DNA of 13,166 bases. It comes from Thiobacillus sp. UBA2487 (GTDB taxonomy: Bacteria > Pseudomonadota > Gammaproteobacteria > Burkholderiales > Sulfuriferulaceae). Shown here in pieces: positions 1 to 7,449 of this stretch (within the stretch, counting starts at the first letter, position 1; every line of letters starts with the position of its first letter). Position numbers and translations under genes: made by a program. The notes below the pieces were generated by a model. That model saw only the letters and a list, made by a program, of their open reading frames with translations. It was not told the origin of the DNA and searched no databases. The stretch spans positions 1,466-14,631 of the forward strand of contig DDOT01000094.1 in the NCBI GenBank assembly GCA_002341815.1, in the 5' to 3' direction.

Positions 1-247
1 CCTTCAGCTCATGTCGAATTTTACCCCAAATCAACTTCGTTTTCCTCCTTCTGCCGGTTTTGAAGGGGTGGTTTGTCTTCCGATCCTGGCCCGATGTTGT
101 TACGCCGCATTGACCGGCAAACCGGGCTGACCAATCGCCTTTCTGCTGCTCATCCAGAGGCAAACCAATCGAACATATCCTTTCAACTTGCCTGTCTGAT
201 GTCGCTGGTAACAAGGCAAAGCCGGTTCCAAGTTCAATAATGTCACG

Positions 248-370
248 CTGTCCGTCTGTGGTAATGAATGTTCTGGCGTGCGCTACAACGCGCGTGCAAA
301 ACCGTCCCCGTTGAAGCAGTTAGTCAGTGTCAATCATATTTGTGCAGGCTTGACCCGGTCAGACGGACAG
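248..370. repeat. Perfect 11-bp inverted repeat pair upstream of glyQ
   Basis: CTGTCCGTCTG at 248-258 is the exact reverse complement of CAGACGGACAG at 360-370, with 101 bases between the arms. Pairing stops at exactly 11 bases on both sides. The arms could close a long stem in RNA or DNA, act as two sites for a dimeric regulator, or be the ends of a small non-autonomous element. I see no flanking target-site duplication. The right arm lies between the -35-like TTGACC at 350 and the TAAAAT box at 404, so it could affect glyQ transcription. Confidence 0.5.
276..297 (+). other. GC-rich hairpin inside the inverted-repeat pair
   Basis: GCGTGCGC at 276-283 can pair with GCGCGTGC at 290-297 around the 6-base loop TACAAC, giving an 8-pair stem that includes two G-U wobbles in RNA. 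It is followed by AAAA and not by a T run on the + strand, so it is not a typical intrinsic terminator in that direction. It sits near the left third of the 101-base segment between the two 11-base arms. Confidence 0.35.
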
Positions 371-409
371 GTTAAACATCGCACAATTCGTGACGAACTG
401 CGGTAAAAT
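350..409 (+). promoter_or_regulatory. Candidate sigma70-type promoters for glyQ
   Basis: Two candidates are visible. First, TTGACC (350-355) followed after 16-17 bases by TTAAAC/TAAACA (372-378): good -35, poor -10. Second, TAAAAT at 404-409, a 5/6 match to the -10 consensus with no convincing -35, which would start RNA near 416, about 20 bases before the glyQ ATG. The second position suits a short leader. I see no T-box or riboswitch motif. Confidence 0.3.
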
Positions 410-436
410 TCTGATTTTTATCCTTGAGTGAGTATT

Positions 437-1324
437 ATGCAAGGCTTTCAGGACATCATCCTGCGGTTGCAGCAGTTTTGGGGCAGGCAAGGTTGCGTAC
501 TGTTACAACCGTATGACATGGAAATGGGGGCTGGCACGTTTCATACGGCAACGTTTTTGCGTGCCTTGGGGCCTGAGCCGTGGCAAGCGGCATTTGTGCA
601 ACCCTCGCGCCGGCCAAAGGATGGGCGCTATGGCGAAAATCCCAACCGTTTGCAACATTATTACCAATTTCAGGTGGTGTTAAAACCCAGTCCCGACAAC
701 ATTCAGGAATTGTATCTGGACAGCTTGCGCGAGTTGGGTATTGATCCGCTGATGCATGATATTCGCTTCGTGGAAGACGATTGGGAATCGCCGACCTTGG
801 GCGCGTGGGGTTTGGGCTGGGAGGTGTGGTTGAATGGTATGGAGGTCACCCAGTTTACGTATTTTCAGGAAGTTGGCGGGTTGTCGTGCAAGCCGGTGCT
901 GGGTGAAATCACCTATGGTCTGGAACGTCTGGCCATGTATTTGCAAGGGGTGGAAAACGTGTACGATCTCAAATGGACCGGCAACGTGACGTATGGTGAT
1001 GTTTACCACCAAAACGAGGTAGAGCAGTCGCGATACAACTTCGAACATTCCGATCCGGTCTGGTTGTTGTCGCAATTCAATGATTTTGAACGCGAGGCGG
1101 GTCGTCTGATGGATGCTGGTCTGGCCTTGCCCGGTTTTGAGATGGTGATGAAGTGTTCGCATACCTTTAACCTGCTGGATGCGCGGGGCGCTATCTCGGT
1201 GACCGAACGCGCTGCCTACATTGCCCGTGTGCGTGCCTTGGCGCGCAAGGTGGCCAAAGCCTATTACGATTCACGCGAGGCCTTGGGCTTTCCGATGCTG
1301 AAGCAGGAGGCTGATCATGCATGA
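437..1324 (+). CDS. glyQ: Glycine--tRNA ligase alpha subunit
   Basis: GlyQ is the catalytic alpha chain of the alpha2beta2 bacterial glycyl-tRNA synthetase, which activates glycine with ATP and charges tRNA-Gly in the cytoplasm. The 295-residue chain is family-typical throughout: PYDMEMGAG (25-33), [19 protein letters not shown] (59-77), the [19 protein letters not shown] block (122-140), [13 protein letters not shown] (156-168), and [14 protein letters not shown] (245-258). I chose the ATG at 437 over the in-frame GTG at 428. E. coli-type GlyQ begins close to this FQDIILRLQ segment, and GAG elements at 426-432 lie upstream of 437, whereas the GTG has no ribosome site. The stop overlaps glyS by 8 bases, so the two subunits are coupled. 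The sequence is nearest betaproteobacterial GlyQ as I remember the family. Confidence 0.97.
   Translation: MQGFQDIILRLQQFWGRQGCVLLQPYDMEMGAGTFHTATFLRALGPEPWQAAFVQPSRRPKDGRYGENPNRLQHYYQFQVVLKPSPDNIQELYLDSLRELGIDPLMHDIRFVEDDWESPTLGAWGLGWEVWLNGMEVTQFTYFQEVGGLSCKPVLGEITYGLERLAMYLQGVENVYDLKWTGNVTYGDVYHQNEVEQSRYNFEHSDPVWLLSQFNDFEREAGRLMDAGLALPGFEMVMKCSHTFNLLDARGAISVTERAAYIARVRALARKVAKAYYDSREALGFPMLKQEADHA
1305..1310 (+). promoter_or_regulatory. Strong ribosome binding site of glyS inside glyQ
   Basis: AGGAGG lies inside the last codons of glyQ, 6 bases before the glyS ATG at 1317. It fixes the glyS start and implies that balanced synthesis of the two subunits relies on both reinitiation and a strong site of its own. 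Confidence 0.8.
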
Positions 1325-3404
1325 TGCCGGCCGGCGTCCGACCCTATTGGTTGAATTGTTAACCGAAGAATTGCCACCTAAAACATTGCCTCGATTAGCA
1401 GATGCTTTTCTGATGTTCTTGTCCAATCTGTTGGTTGCCGAACATTTTTATACGCCCGGCAGTGGCTCTCCCATCCAATCAAAGGCATTTGCCACCCCGC
1501 GTCGTCTGGCGGTCAGCGTGCCGGATGTGCTGGCGGTGCAACCCGATCAGCAGGTGGAACGCAAAGGCCCCAGCGTGGCGGCAGGTATGAAAGATGGTCA
1601 GCCCACCCCGGCTTTGTTGGGTTTTGCCCGTTCCTGCGGGGTGGCGCTAAGCGATTTGCAAATCGTGCATGATGGCAAGCAAGACTGTTATGTGTGGCGC
1701 TCGATGCGTGCCGGTCAACCGTTGGCTCAACGTTTGCCGGGTATGGTGCAAGAGGCCCTCAATAAGTTGCCGGTGGCCAAGCGCATGCGCTGGGGTGACC
1801 GAACCATCGAGTTTGTGCGTCCCGTGCATGGCTTGATGATGTTGCACGGCACCCAGGTGGTGCCGGGCGAGGTGTTGGGCTTGACCAGCGGGCGTACGAC
1901 CCGTGGACATCGCTTCTTGTCGTCGGGTTGGGTGTCGTTGGCTGAGGCAGACCAATATGAAGCCACCATGCAGACGCAAGGCAAGGTCGAGCCGGACTTC
2001 GTGGCACGGCGTGAGATGATACGCAACGGCTTGCAAGCCGCCGCAGGCGAGTGGCAGGTGATGTGGGACGATGCCCTGCTGGACGAAGTGACGGCCTTGG
2101 TGGAATGGCCGGCTGTCTACCGGGGTGAATTTAGTCCTGATTTTCTGGCCGTGCCGCAAGAGTGCCTGATTTTATCAATGAAACAACATCAAAAGTATTT
2201 TCCGTTGGCCGATGCCGACGGTCGTTTGCAACCGGCGTTTTTGGTGGTGTCCAATTTGCGCATCGATCAGCCGCAACACATTATTCACGGCAATGAGCGG
2301 GTGTTGCGTGCTCGTTTGTCGGATGCGCGATTCTTTTTTGAGCAAGATCGGCGGCAACGACTGGACAGTCGGGTGGCGCGCCTGGCCGATGTGGTGTACC
2401 ACAATCAATTGGGCAGCCAGTTGGCGCGGGTTGACCGTCTGGCGGGCTGCGCATCGGCTATTGCCGGCGAATTGGGGGGTAATGTGGCACACGCCCAGCG
2501 TGCGGCACGCTTGGCCAAGGCGGATTTGCTCACCGACATGGTTGGCGAATTTCCTGAGTTGCAGGGCGTGATGGGGCGGTATTACGCGGCGTTTGACGGG
2601 GAATCGCCAGAGGTGGCACTGGCCGTTGCCGAGCATTATCTGCCGCGCTTTGCCGGTGATGCCTTGCCACAGGGCGTGGTTGCGCTGTCGGTGGCGCTGG
2701 CCGATAAACTGGACACGCTGGTCGGTATGTTTGGCATCGGCCAGATACCGACCGGAGACAAAGATCCGTTCGGTTTGCGTCGTGCGGCATTGGGCGTGTT
2801 GCGCATGGTGATTGAAACCCCGTTGCATGTGTCCTTGCGTCAACTGGTGGCGCAAGCATTCGCCACCTTTCCGACCGGCAAGCTGGATGAAGCGGTCAAG
2901 GCGGCGGTGCATGAATTTTTGCTGGATCGGTTGCGTAACTATTTGCGTGAGCGTGGTTATGATGCACAGAACATCGAGGCGGTGCTGGTGCGTCAGTCCG
3001 ATCGAATGGATGATGTGTTGTTGCGGCTGAGCGCCATTGCCGGGTTTCGCCATTTGCCGGAGGGCCCGGCACTGGCGGCCGCCAACAAACGTGTGCTTAA
3101 CCTGCTGAAAAAGGTTGAAGGCGCCTTGCCGGCGGTGGATGCCGCATTGTTTGAGCACGACGCCGAACGCCAGTTGCTGGCCGAGATCACCTGTTTGGCG
3201 CCACAATTACAAGCGTGGGTCGTCGAAGGACAATACACGCAAGCCCTAACCGCCATGGCCGGTATTCGCCCTGCCGTGGACGCGTTTTTTGACGGTGTCA
3301 TGGTCATGGCCGACAATCTGGCGGTGCGGCATAACCGCTTGGCGCTGTTGCAGGGGCTGGGCGTGATGTTGAATCAGGTAGCCGATATCAGTTTGCTGGG
3401 TTGA
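1317..3404 (+). CDS. glyS: Glycine--tRNA ligase beta subunit
   Basis: GlyS is the large, tRNA-binding beta chain that partners GlyQ. At 695 residues it is near the E. coli length (689). Family landmarks are the N-terminal [14 protein letters not shown] (9-22), the [11 protein letters not shown] and FLVVSNL region, [17 protein letters not shown], the HD-like helical segment with [16 protein letters not shown] (about 461-476), DPFGLRR (483-489), and a C-terminal DALR-type anticodon-binding region ending in [11 protein letters not shown]. The start is set by AGGAGG 6 bases upstream and by its overlap with the glyQ stop. The gene converges on the helicase gene with 16 bases between stop codons, leaving no room for a normal terminator between them. 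No frame damage is seen. Confidence 0.97.
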   Translation: MHDAGRRPTLLVELLTEELPPKTLPRLADAFLMFLSNLLVAEHFYTPGSGSPIQSKAFATPRRLAVSVPDVLAVQPDQQVERKGPSVAAGMKDGQPTPALLGFARSCGVALSDLQIVHDGKQDCYVWRSMRAGQPLAQRLPGMVQEALNKLPVAKRMRWGDRTIEFVRPVHGLMMLHGTQVVPGEVLGLTSGRTTRGHRFLSSGWVSLAEADQYEATMQTQGKVEPDFVARREMIRNGLQAAAGEWQVMWDDALLDEVTALVEWPAVYRGEFSPDFLAVPQECLILSMKQHQKYFPLADADGRLQPAFLVVSNLRIDQPQHIIHGNERVLRARLSDARFFFEQDRRQRLDSRVARLADVVYHNQLGSQLARVDRLAGCASAIAGELGGNVAHAQRAARLAKADLLTDMVGEFPELQGVMGRYYAAFDGESPEVALAVAEHYLPRFAGDALPQGVVALSVALADKLDTLVGMFGIGQIPTGDKDPFGLRRAALGVLRMVIETPLHVSLRQLVAQAFATFPTGKLDEAVKAAVHEFLLDRLRNYLRERGYDAQNIEAVLVRQSDRMDDVLLRLSAIAGFRHLPEGPALAAANKRVLNLLKKVEGALPAVDAALFEHDAERQLLAEITCLAPQLQAWVVEGQYTQALTAMAGIRPAVDAFFDGVMVMADNLAVRHNRLALLQGLGVMLNQVADISLLG

Positions 3405-3430
3405 ATCAGCTTATCGCGGATCATGATTCA
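3402..3430. repeat. 7-bp inverted repeat spanning both convergent stop codons
   Basis: TGAATCA (3402-3408) and TGATTCA (3424-3430) are perfect reverse complements with a 15-base loop. The left arm contains the glyS TGA; the helicase stop (TCA at 3421-3423) abuts the right arm. The stem is AT-rich and has no T run, so it is a weak candidate for a shared bidirectional terminator and may be chance. Confidence 0.25.
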
Positions 3431-6114
3431 GGTAGTGCAGCGCCGGTGGTGCTGTCGCCACCCAGCGCCGAGGCAATCTCGGCATGCCAACCGCCCGGCT
3501 CGTCTTGTGGCGGGGCCGAAACGATCAGGGTGTGTTGCGCGCGCGTCATGGCGACATACAGTAAATTGCGCTGTTCAGTGGCATCCAGTGCAGCGTGCTG
3601 CGCCAGTACGGCGGTCTGCCAACTGGCTTGCAGTTTCTTGCTGCCGGCCAGCGAAAAATGCCGGGGTCGCGACGCATCGGCTGGCCAGTCGGTCAGTGCT
3701 TGCCAGTGCGTTGCTTGCAGCTTGTGGGTGCCGCTGTCGAGCAGCCAGACCACAGGCGCTTCCAATCCTTTTGCGCCATGAATGGTGCGAATGGTCAGGC
3801 TGTCGGTATGATGACTGTCGCCTTCGTCCGGGCTGTCTTGTTGGTGTTTGGCCAGACGGCGTAAATCGCGCAAAAATGCCAGTAAATGCGGGTAACGTCC
3901 ACCTTGCCACTGCAGGGCAAGATCAAGCAGACCGGCCAGGTTGGCACGCACGGTGGGCATAAGCGCCGGTGCGGTGGTTGCCATATAACAGTTGGGTACA
4001 TCAGCCTCGGCCATGATGCGGTGCAGCAAATCATGGATGGGTAACTGTTGCGCGGCGTGTTGCCAGTGGGCCAGGTGCTGACGGGCGCGCGCCAGCGATG
4101 GGCAGTCGGCGTTGTCGATCGACATCGTCAGCAAGGTAACCAGCCAACTGGTGTGGACCGATTGGTCTGCATTGCGTTGTGTTGTGGCATCAATCTGTGC
4201 TTTGCGTATGTATTGCAGATCAAGGTCGCTACATGCGAATATCGGGCAGCGCAGGGCTTGCGCCAATGCCAGGTTGTCGGTGGAATCGGCGAGTGCGCGT
4301 AATACGCAGATGACGTCGTCAACTTCCTGTGTGTCCAACAAACCACCTTTGCTGGAACGCTGAAACGGAATGCCCGCCGCGCGCAGGGCTTGTTCATACA
4401 CCGCAAGATGGGTGCGTCGTTGCACCAGCAGCATGATATCGCGGTACGCCAGCACGCGATGTGTCTCACCGTCGTGGATGTGCCAGTGGCCGACCATTTG
4501 TTGCAACAGGATCACCAATTGTTGCGCTTCGGCAGTCCGCGCATTCAGACGTGTGTCAACGGGGGCCGGTGTGGTGAGCGGATTGCGACAGGGCGTTGCT
4601 GCATCGGTGGTTGCGACGGGCTCGTCAAGGGCGGGTAGGGGCAACACGATCACTTGCCCCAGCGGCGCTTGCGCAATGCCGGTATGCGGCGCGAAGTGTG
4701 GCATGCGGTCAGTGAGTGTGCGATTGACAGCATGCAGGACAGCCTGACTCAGGCGGCGGGTTTGGTTATGGCGTAGCCAACGCGCGCCATGTTGTTCCAG
4801 TTGAGCGGCCGCTGTGGCAAACAAGCCGCTTTGTGCGCCACGAAAGCGATAAATCGATTGTTTGGGGTCGCCAACCACAAACAGGCCGGGGCCGGTGTCA
4901 TCGGTGCCGCTGGCATGTAACCAGGCTTGTAAAATTCGCCATTGTAGCGGGTTGGTGTCCTGAAATTCATCCAGTAACAGGTGCCGGTAACGGGCATCCA
5001 GTCGCATCAGCAGATAACCGGCCGTGGCGGTCTCGCTTAGCAGGCGATGGGTCAACCATTCGATATCATCAAAATCCAGCAGTTGACGTTCGCGTTTCAG
5101 GTCTTGCCAGGTTTGCAGCAAGCGCACCCCCGCTCGCACCAGATGAATGTTCAGTTGTGCCGCTTGCCGATCACGCAGGCACTGTTGCACCTGCAGCACG
5201 CGTTGCCCGAGTTGTTGGTGCAGATCGTATAGCGGGGCGGGTTTGGTATTGGGTTTAATGGTGCGAGACAGTTCACCTGTTTGGGTTAGCAGGCTGCTGC
5301 ACAGCAGTTCCCAGCGTTGTTCGGCGGGTAAATCGATCGCCAGGACTGGCGATAATTGTTCAGCCGCGATTTTTCGGGTGGCCGTACTGTCTGACATAGC
5401 TTGAATGTAAGCACTAACCAATGGCAGAAAATCATCAGCGGCCAACAAGGCGGCAAGCGGATCAGGGGTCTGCAGTTGGCCCAGTTGGCTAAATTGATCG
5501 ATGGCGTAGTCCAGAGGATCGGCATGCCCTTCCGTCCACGCCAACCAGTTGTTGCGCGCAAATAAAAATGCGTCGAGTGCTTGTCGTGTGCCATGGTGGC
5601 CAAGGGTTTGCAACAGAGGGGTTAAACACGCCGTGTTCTCGGGATGGCGAATGAACCGGCGCCAGGCTTGTTCGCGCAAAGGGCCGGTTTGTTCGTTTAA
5701 ACGAAAGCCGGCATAGCCGCTGTTTAGCGGGGCGCGTTGCACCAGTTCATAAAACCAGGCATGAAACGTCTGGATGCGAATGCCCGGATGGGCGGTCACG
5801 ACTTGTTCAAACAAACCAGGCGCACGCGCCAAGGCGTCTGCCAGGTCGTGTTCTGCGACTTCTCTTTCGCGTAAAAATTGCGTCAATGCATCGATCGACG
5901 CACAAGCGCACCATTCCAGCCAGCCATACAGGCGTTGACGCATTTCACCAGCCGCTTTGCGGGTGAAGGTAATGGCCAAAATGGAAGACGGGTCGCTACC
6001 GGCCAATAACAGGCGCACGATGCGCGACACCAGTAACCAGGTCTTGCCGCTGCCCGCACAAGCTTCGACAATGACGGGTTGGTCTGGATTGAGTGCGCTT
6101 TGGTTGGCCGACAT
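3421..6114 (-). CDS. UvrD/AddA-type superfamily 1 helicase without nuclease domain
   Basis: This 897-residue protein is an SF1A DNA helicase of the RecB/AddA branch, expected to unwind DNA using ATP during double-strand-break processing. Motifs run in order: Walker A ACAGSGKTW (18-26), motif Ia AITFTRKAAGEMRQRL (47-62), TFHAWF (116-121), Walker B LLLDEFQDTN (379-388), motif III VVGDPKQSIYRFRGAQ (413-428), motif IV around TRR (452-454), motif V TIRTIHGAKGLEAPVVW (774-790), and motif VI LLYVAMTRAQ (851-860). The VEACAGSGKTWLL start is typical of betaproteobacterial AddA-like helicases. AddA and RecB normally continue with about 250 or more residues carrying a PD-(D/E)XK nuclease; this one stops 31 residues after the TLIVS strand, and downstream DNA is glyS. 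No addB is in the window. It follows ybjN after 57 bases with no clear Shine-Dalgarno site. It could be a helicase-only AddA variant or a two-chain system partner. Confidence 0.9.
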   Translation of the reverse strand: MSANQSALNPDQPVIVEACAGSGKTWLLVSRIVRLLLAGSDPSSILAITFTRKAAGEMRQRLYGWLEWCACASIDALTQFLREREVAEHDLADALARAPGLFEQVVTAHPGIRIQTFHAWFYELVQRAPLNSGYAGFRLNEQTGPLREQAWRRFIRHPENTACLTPLLQTLGHHGTRQALDAFLFARNNWLAWTEGHADPLDYAIDQFSQLGQLQTPDPLAALLAADDFLPLVSAYIQAMSDSTATRKIAAEQLSPVLAIDLPAEQRWELLCSSLLTQTGELSRTIKPNTKPAPLYDLHQQLGQRVLQVQQCLRDRQAAQLNIHLVRAGVRLLQTWQDLKRERQLLDFDDIEWLTHRLLSETATAGYLLMRLDARYRHLLLDEFQDTNPLQWRILQAWLHASGTDDTGPGLFVVGDPKQSIYRFRGAQSGLFATAAAQLEQHGARWLRHNQTRRLSQAVLHAVNRTLTDRMPHFAPHTGIAQAPLGQVIVLPLPALDEPVATTDAATPCRNPLTTPAPVDTRLNARTAEAQQLVILLQQMVGHWHIHDGETHRVLAYRDIMLLVQRRTHLAVYEQALRAAGIPFQRSSKGGLLDTQEVDDVICVLRALADSTDNLALAQALRCPIFACSDLDLQYIRKAQIDATTQRNADQSVHTSWLVTLLTMSIDNADCPSLARARQHLAHWQHAAQQLPIHDLLHRIMAEADVPNCYMATTAPALMPTVRANLAGLLDLALQWQGGRYPHLLAFLRDLRRLAKHQQDSPDEGDSHHTDSLTIRTIHGAKGLEAPVVWLLDSGTHKLQATHWQALTDWPADASRPRHFSLAGSKKLQASWQTAVLAQHAALDATEQRNLLYVAMTRAQHTLIVSAPPQDEPGGWHAEIASALGGDSTTGAALPES

Positions 6115-6132
6115 TACGCTAAATCGGGTTGG

Positions 6133-6154
6133 GGTGCCACTGATCTGGTGCCAC
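6133..6154. repeat. Tandem 8-bp direct repeat before the helicase gene
   Basis: GGTGCCAC occurs at 6133-6140 and again at 6147-6154, a 14-base period, in the 57-base gap between ybjN and the helicase start. Relative to the minus-strand gene it lies 19-40 bases upstream of the ATG. It could be a protein-binding site or part of the leader; no promoter is obvious beside it. Confidence 0.3.
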
Positions 6155-6171
6155 CGGGCTCATGGCGATGC

Positions 6172-6654
6172 TTAGCGAATCTGGATTTTGGTGGGACCAT
6201 CAATGGCTTCAATGGCGGGCTTTGCGGCACTGCCGTCGATCACTGCGCGAATGCCCGGCAAATAGCGGTTGTAGCATTCCAGCGAGAATACCAGCATGTT
6301 TTGCACCATTTTTTCGGAGAGTACGCCATCACTCACATCGACGCTTTGTTTAAAGTTGTATTCGCCGTCATTCAGGTCGATTTCAAAGTTGCCCAAAGGT
6401 AAGCCATAATTAACCCGGGTAAGAAACAAAGCCAGTTCCTGAATGCGTTCAATCGGCGCCGGTAAATCTTGTGGGCGGGAATAAATAAACAGGCGGTGGC
6501 TGTCTGTATGCGCGTGGATGTAGACATTTAATTTGCCGGTATCGGTTTCTACCGGCAAATTGATGACTGGCATATTGGGTACGCGGGTGTGAGGTAGCCC
6601 CATGGTTTGCAGGCATTGTACGGCGACGTCGATCAGGTTCATAGGTGGTTCCAT
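6172..6654 (-). CDS. YbjN domain-containing protein
   Basis: A 160-residue soluble protein with the YbjN domain (PF10722, a fold related to type III secretion chaperones). The recognisable part is the C-terminal half: IQELALFLTRVNYGLPLGNF (70-89), then EIDLNDGEYNFKQSVDVSDG, then NRYLPGIRAVIDG, matching the usual 'N-x-GL-x-x-GNFELD-x-x-DGE-x-x-FK' and 'YLPG-x-x-AVI' pattern. There is no signal peptide or membrane segment. The molecular function of the family is unsettled; E. coli YbjN has been linked to stress and motility phenotypes. The gene starts 3 bases after the rsmA stop, so it belongs to the lptD operon. An alternative ATG at 6642 (MNLIDV) has GGA 7 bases upstream, whereas 6654 has no ribosome site; the shorter 156-residue form is quite possible. 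Confidence 0.88.
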   Translation of the reverse strand: MEPPMNLIDVAVQCLQTMGLPHTRVPNMPVINLPVETDTGKLNVYIHAHTDSHRLFIYSRPQDLPAPIERIQELALFLTRVNYGLPLGNFEIDLNDGEYNFKQSVDVSDGVLSEKMVQNMLVFSLECYNRYLPGIRAVIDGSAAKPAIEAIDGPTKIQIR

Positions 6655-6657
6655 AAA

Positions 6658-7449
6658 TCAATAGGGTGTTGTGGTCTGGCGATTGATCAGCCAGTTGGTC
6701 AAGCGAATGAAATCGGCAACGGCCAAGGTTTCAGCGCGTTGTTTCGGGTCGATGCCCAGTTCTGTAAAACCGGCATCGGTGATTAAATGGCCGATGGTGT
6801 TGCGCAGGGTTTTACGGCGCTGGGAAAACGCGGTAGTGACCAGCTTTTCTAGTTGGTTTACCGGACAAAGCGCCAGTTGATCGGCATTGCGTGGCACCAT
6901 GCGCACCACGGCAGAATCAACTTTTGGCGGCGGATCAAAGGCATCGGGCGGTACATCAAACAAGGATTCCATCTCAAAGCGGTATTGCAACATCACCGAC
7001 AGGCGACCGTAATCAGCACTGTCATGCGGTGCGGTCATGCGGTCAACGACTTCTTTTTGCAACATGACATGGATATCGGCAATGTGTCCGGAAAACTCGG
7101 CCAGATGAAACAGCAGGGGGGTTGAAATGTTGTACGGCAGATTGCCGACGATGCGCAACGGACCGGGTAAGCTGGCAAAGTCAAACGCTAACGCATCGCC
7201 TGCGTGGATGTGCAGACGCGCGGGAGGGTAGCGTTTTTGCAAGCGTGCAACGATGTCGCGATCCAGTTCAATGACTGTTAATTCGGAGATGCTGTCCAGC
7301 AGCGGTTGGGTGAGTGCGCCCAAGCCGGGGCCGATTTCAACCAGATGCTCGCCATTGCGCGGACGGATCGCACGAATAATGCCGGCAATGATGTCAGGGT
7401 CAACCAGAAAGTGTTGGCCAAATCGTTTGCGTGGAATATGTTGGCTCAT
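6658..7449 (-). CDS. rsmA: 16S rRNA (A1518/A1519) dimethyltransferase RsmA (KsgA)
   Basis: RsmA transfers four methyl groups from S-adenosylmethionine to two adjacent adenosines in the 3'-terminal hairpin of 16S rRNA late in 30S assembly. Loss gives kasugamycin resistance in known bacteria. The 263-residue chain is of usual length. Visible features: RKRFGQHFL (7-15), SAM-binding motif [12 protein letters not shown] (37-47), the ribose-contacting acidic ELDRD (61-65), the catalytic NLPYNIS (103-109), [11 protein letters not shown] (172-182), and the rRNA-binding [10 protein letters not shown] (208-217). The start overlaps the pdxA stop in an ATGA arrangement and is preceded by GGGAG at a 7-base spacing, so it is coupled to pdxA. 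Confidence 0.97.
   Translation of the reverse strand: MSQHIPRKRFGQHFLVDPDIIAGIIRAIRPRNGEHLVEIGPGLGALTQPLLDSISELTVIELDRDIVARLQKRYPPARLHIHAGDALAFDFASLPGPLRIVGNLPYNISTPLLFHLAEFSGHIADIHVMLQKEVVDRMTAPHDSADYGRLSVMLQYRFEMESLFDVPPDAFDPPPKVDSAVVRMVPRNADQLALCPVNQLEKLVTTAFSQRRKTLRNTIGHLITDAGFTELGIDPKQRAETLAVADFIRLTNWLINRQTTTPY

Larger units (their letters stand above)
1..427. other. Stretch upstream of glyQ with no recognised gene
   Basis: I see no recognisable protein, tRNA or rRNA here. Several short open frames exist on both strands. The longest is a minus-strand frame open from about 319 to the left edge (106 codons) with no ATG or GTG start and a peptide I cannot assign. A plus-strand frame ends at the TAA at 404-406, and another ends in the TGA near 312; neither looks like a known family. 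A TAAAAT box on the minus strand (23-18) resembles a -10 element pointing off the left edge, so this may be the intergenic region between two divergent genes. It holds the inverted-repeat pair and hairpin listed separately. A degraded gene is possible but not shown. Confidence 0.5.

Noticed and set aside
276..297. Intrinsic terminator of a gene to the left
   Set aside because: The stem is followed by AAAA and mixed sequence on the + strand, with no T run, and no plus-strand gene ends before it.
1..427. Glycine riboswitch or T-box leader before glyQ
   Set aside because: I find no glycine-aptamer core or T-box sequence; the structured elements present do not match either.
428..436. GTG start for glyQ three codons upstream of the ATG
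   Set aside because: No Shine-Dalgarno sequence before it, while the ATG at 437 has GAG elements upstream and fits the family N-terminus.
680..1162. 160-codon minus-strand open frame inside glyQ
   Set aside because: Mirror frame of a highly conserved gene with no family resemblance.
2175..3206. 343-codon open frame antisense to glyS
   Set aside because: It lies wholly opposite a well-conserved glyS, its peptide is rich in Gln and His as expected from reading GC-biased codons backwards, and it matches no family I know.
3405..3420. Frameshifted nuclease domain downstream of the helicase stop
   Set aside because: Only 16 bases separate it from glyS, and the minus strand of glyS shows no PD-(D/E)XK-like sequence in the translated frames.
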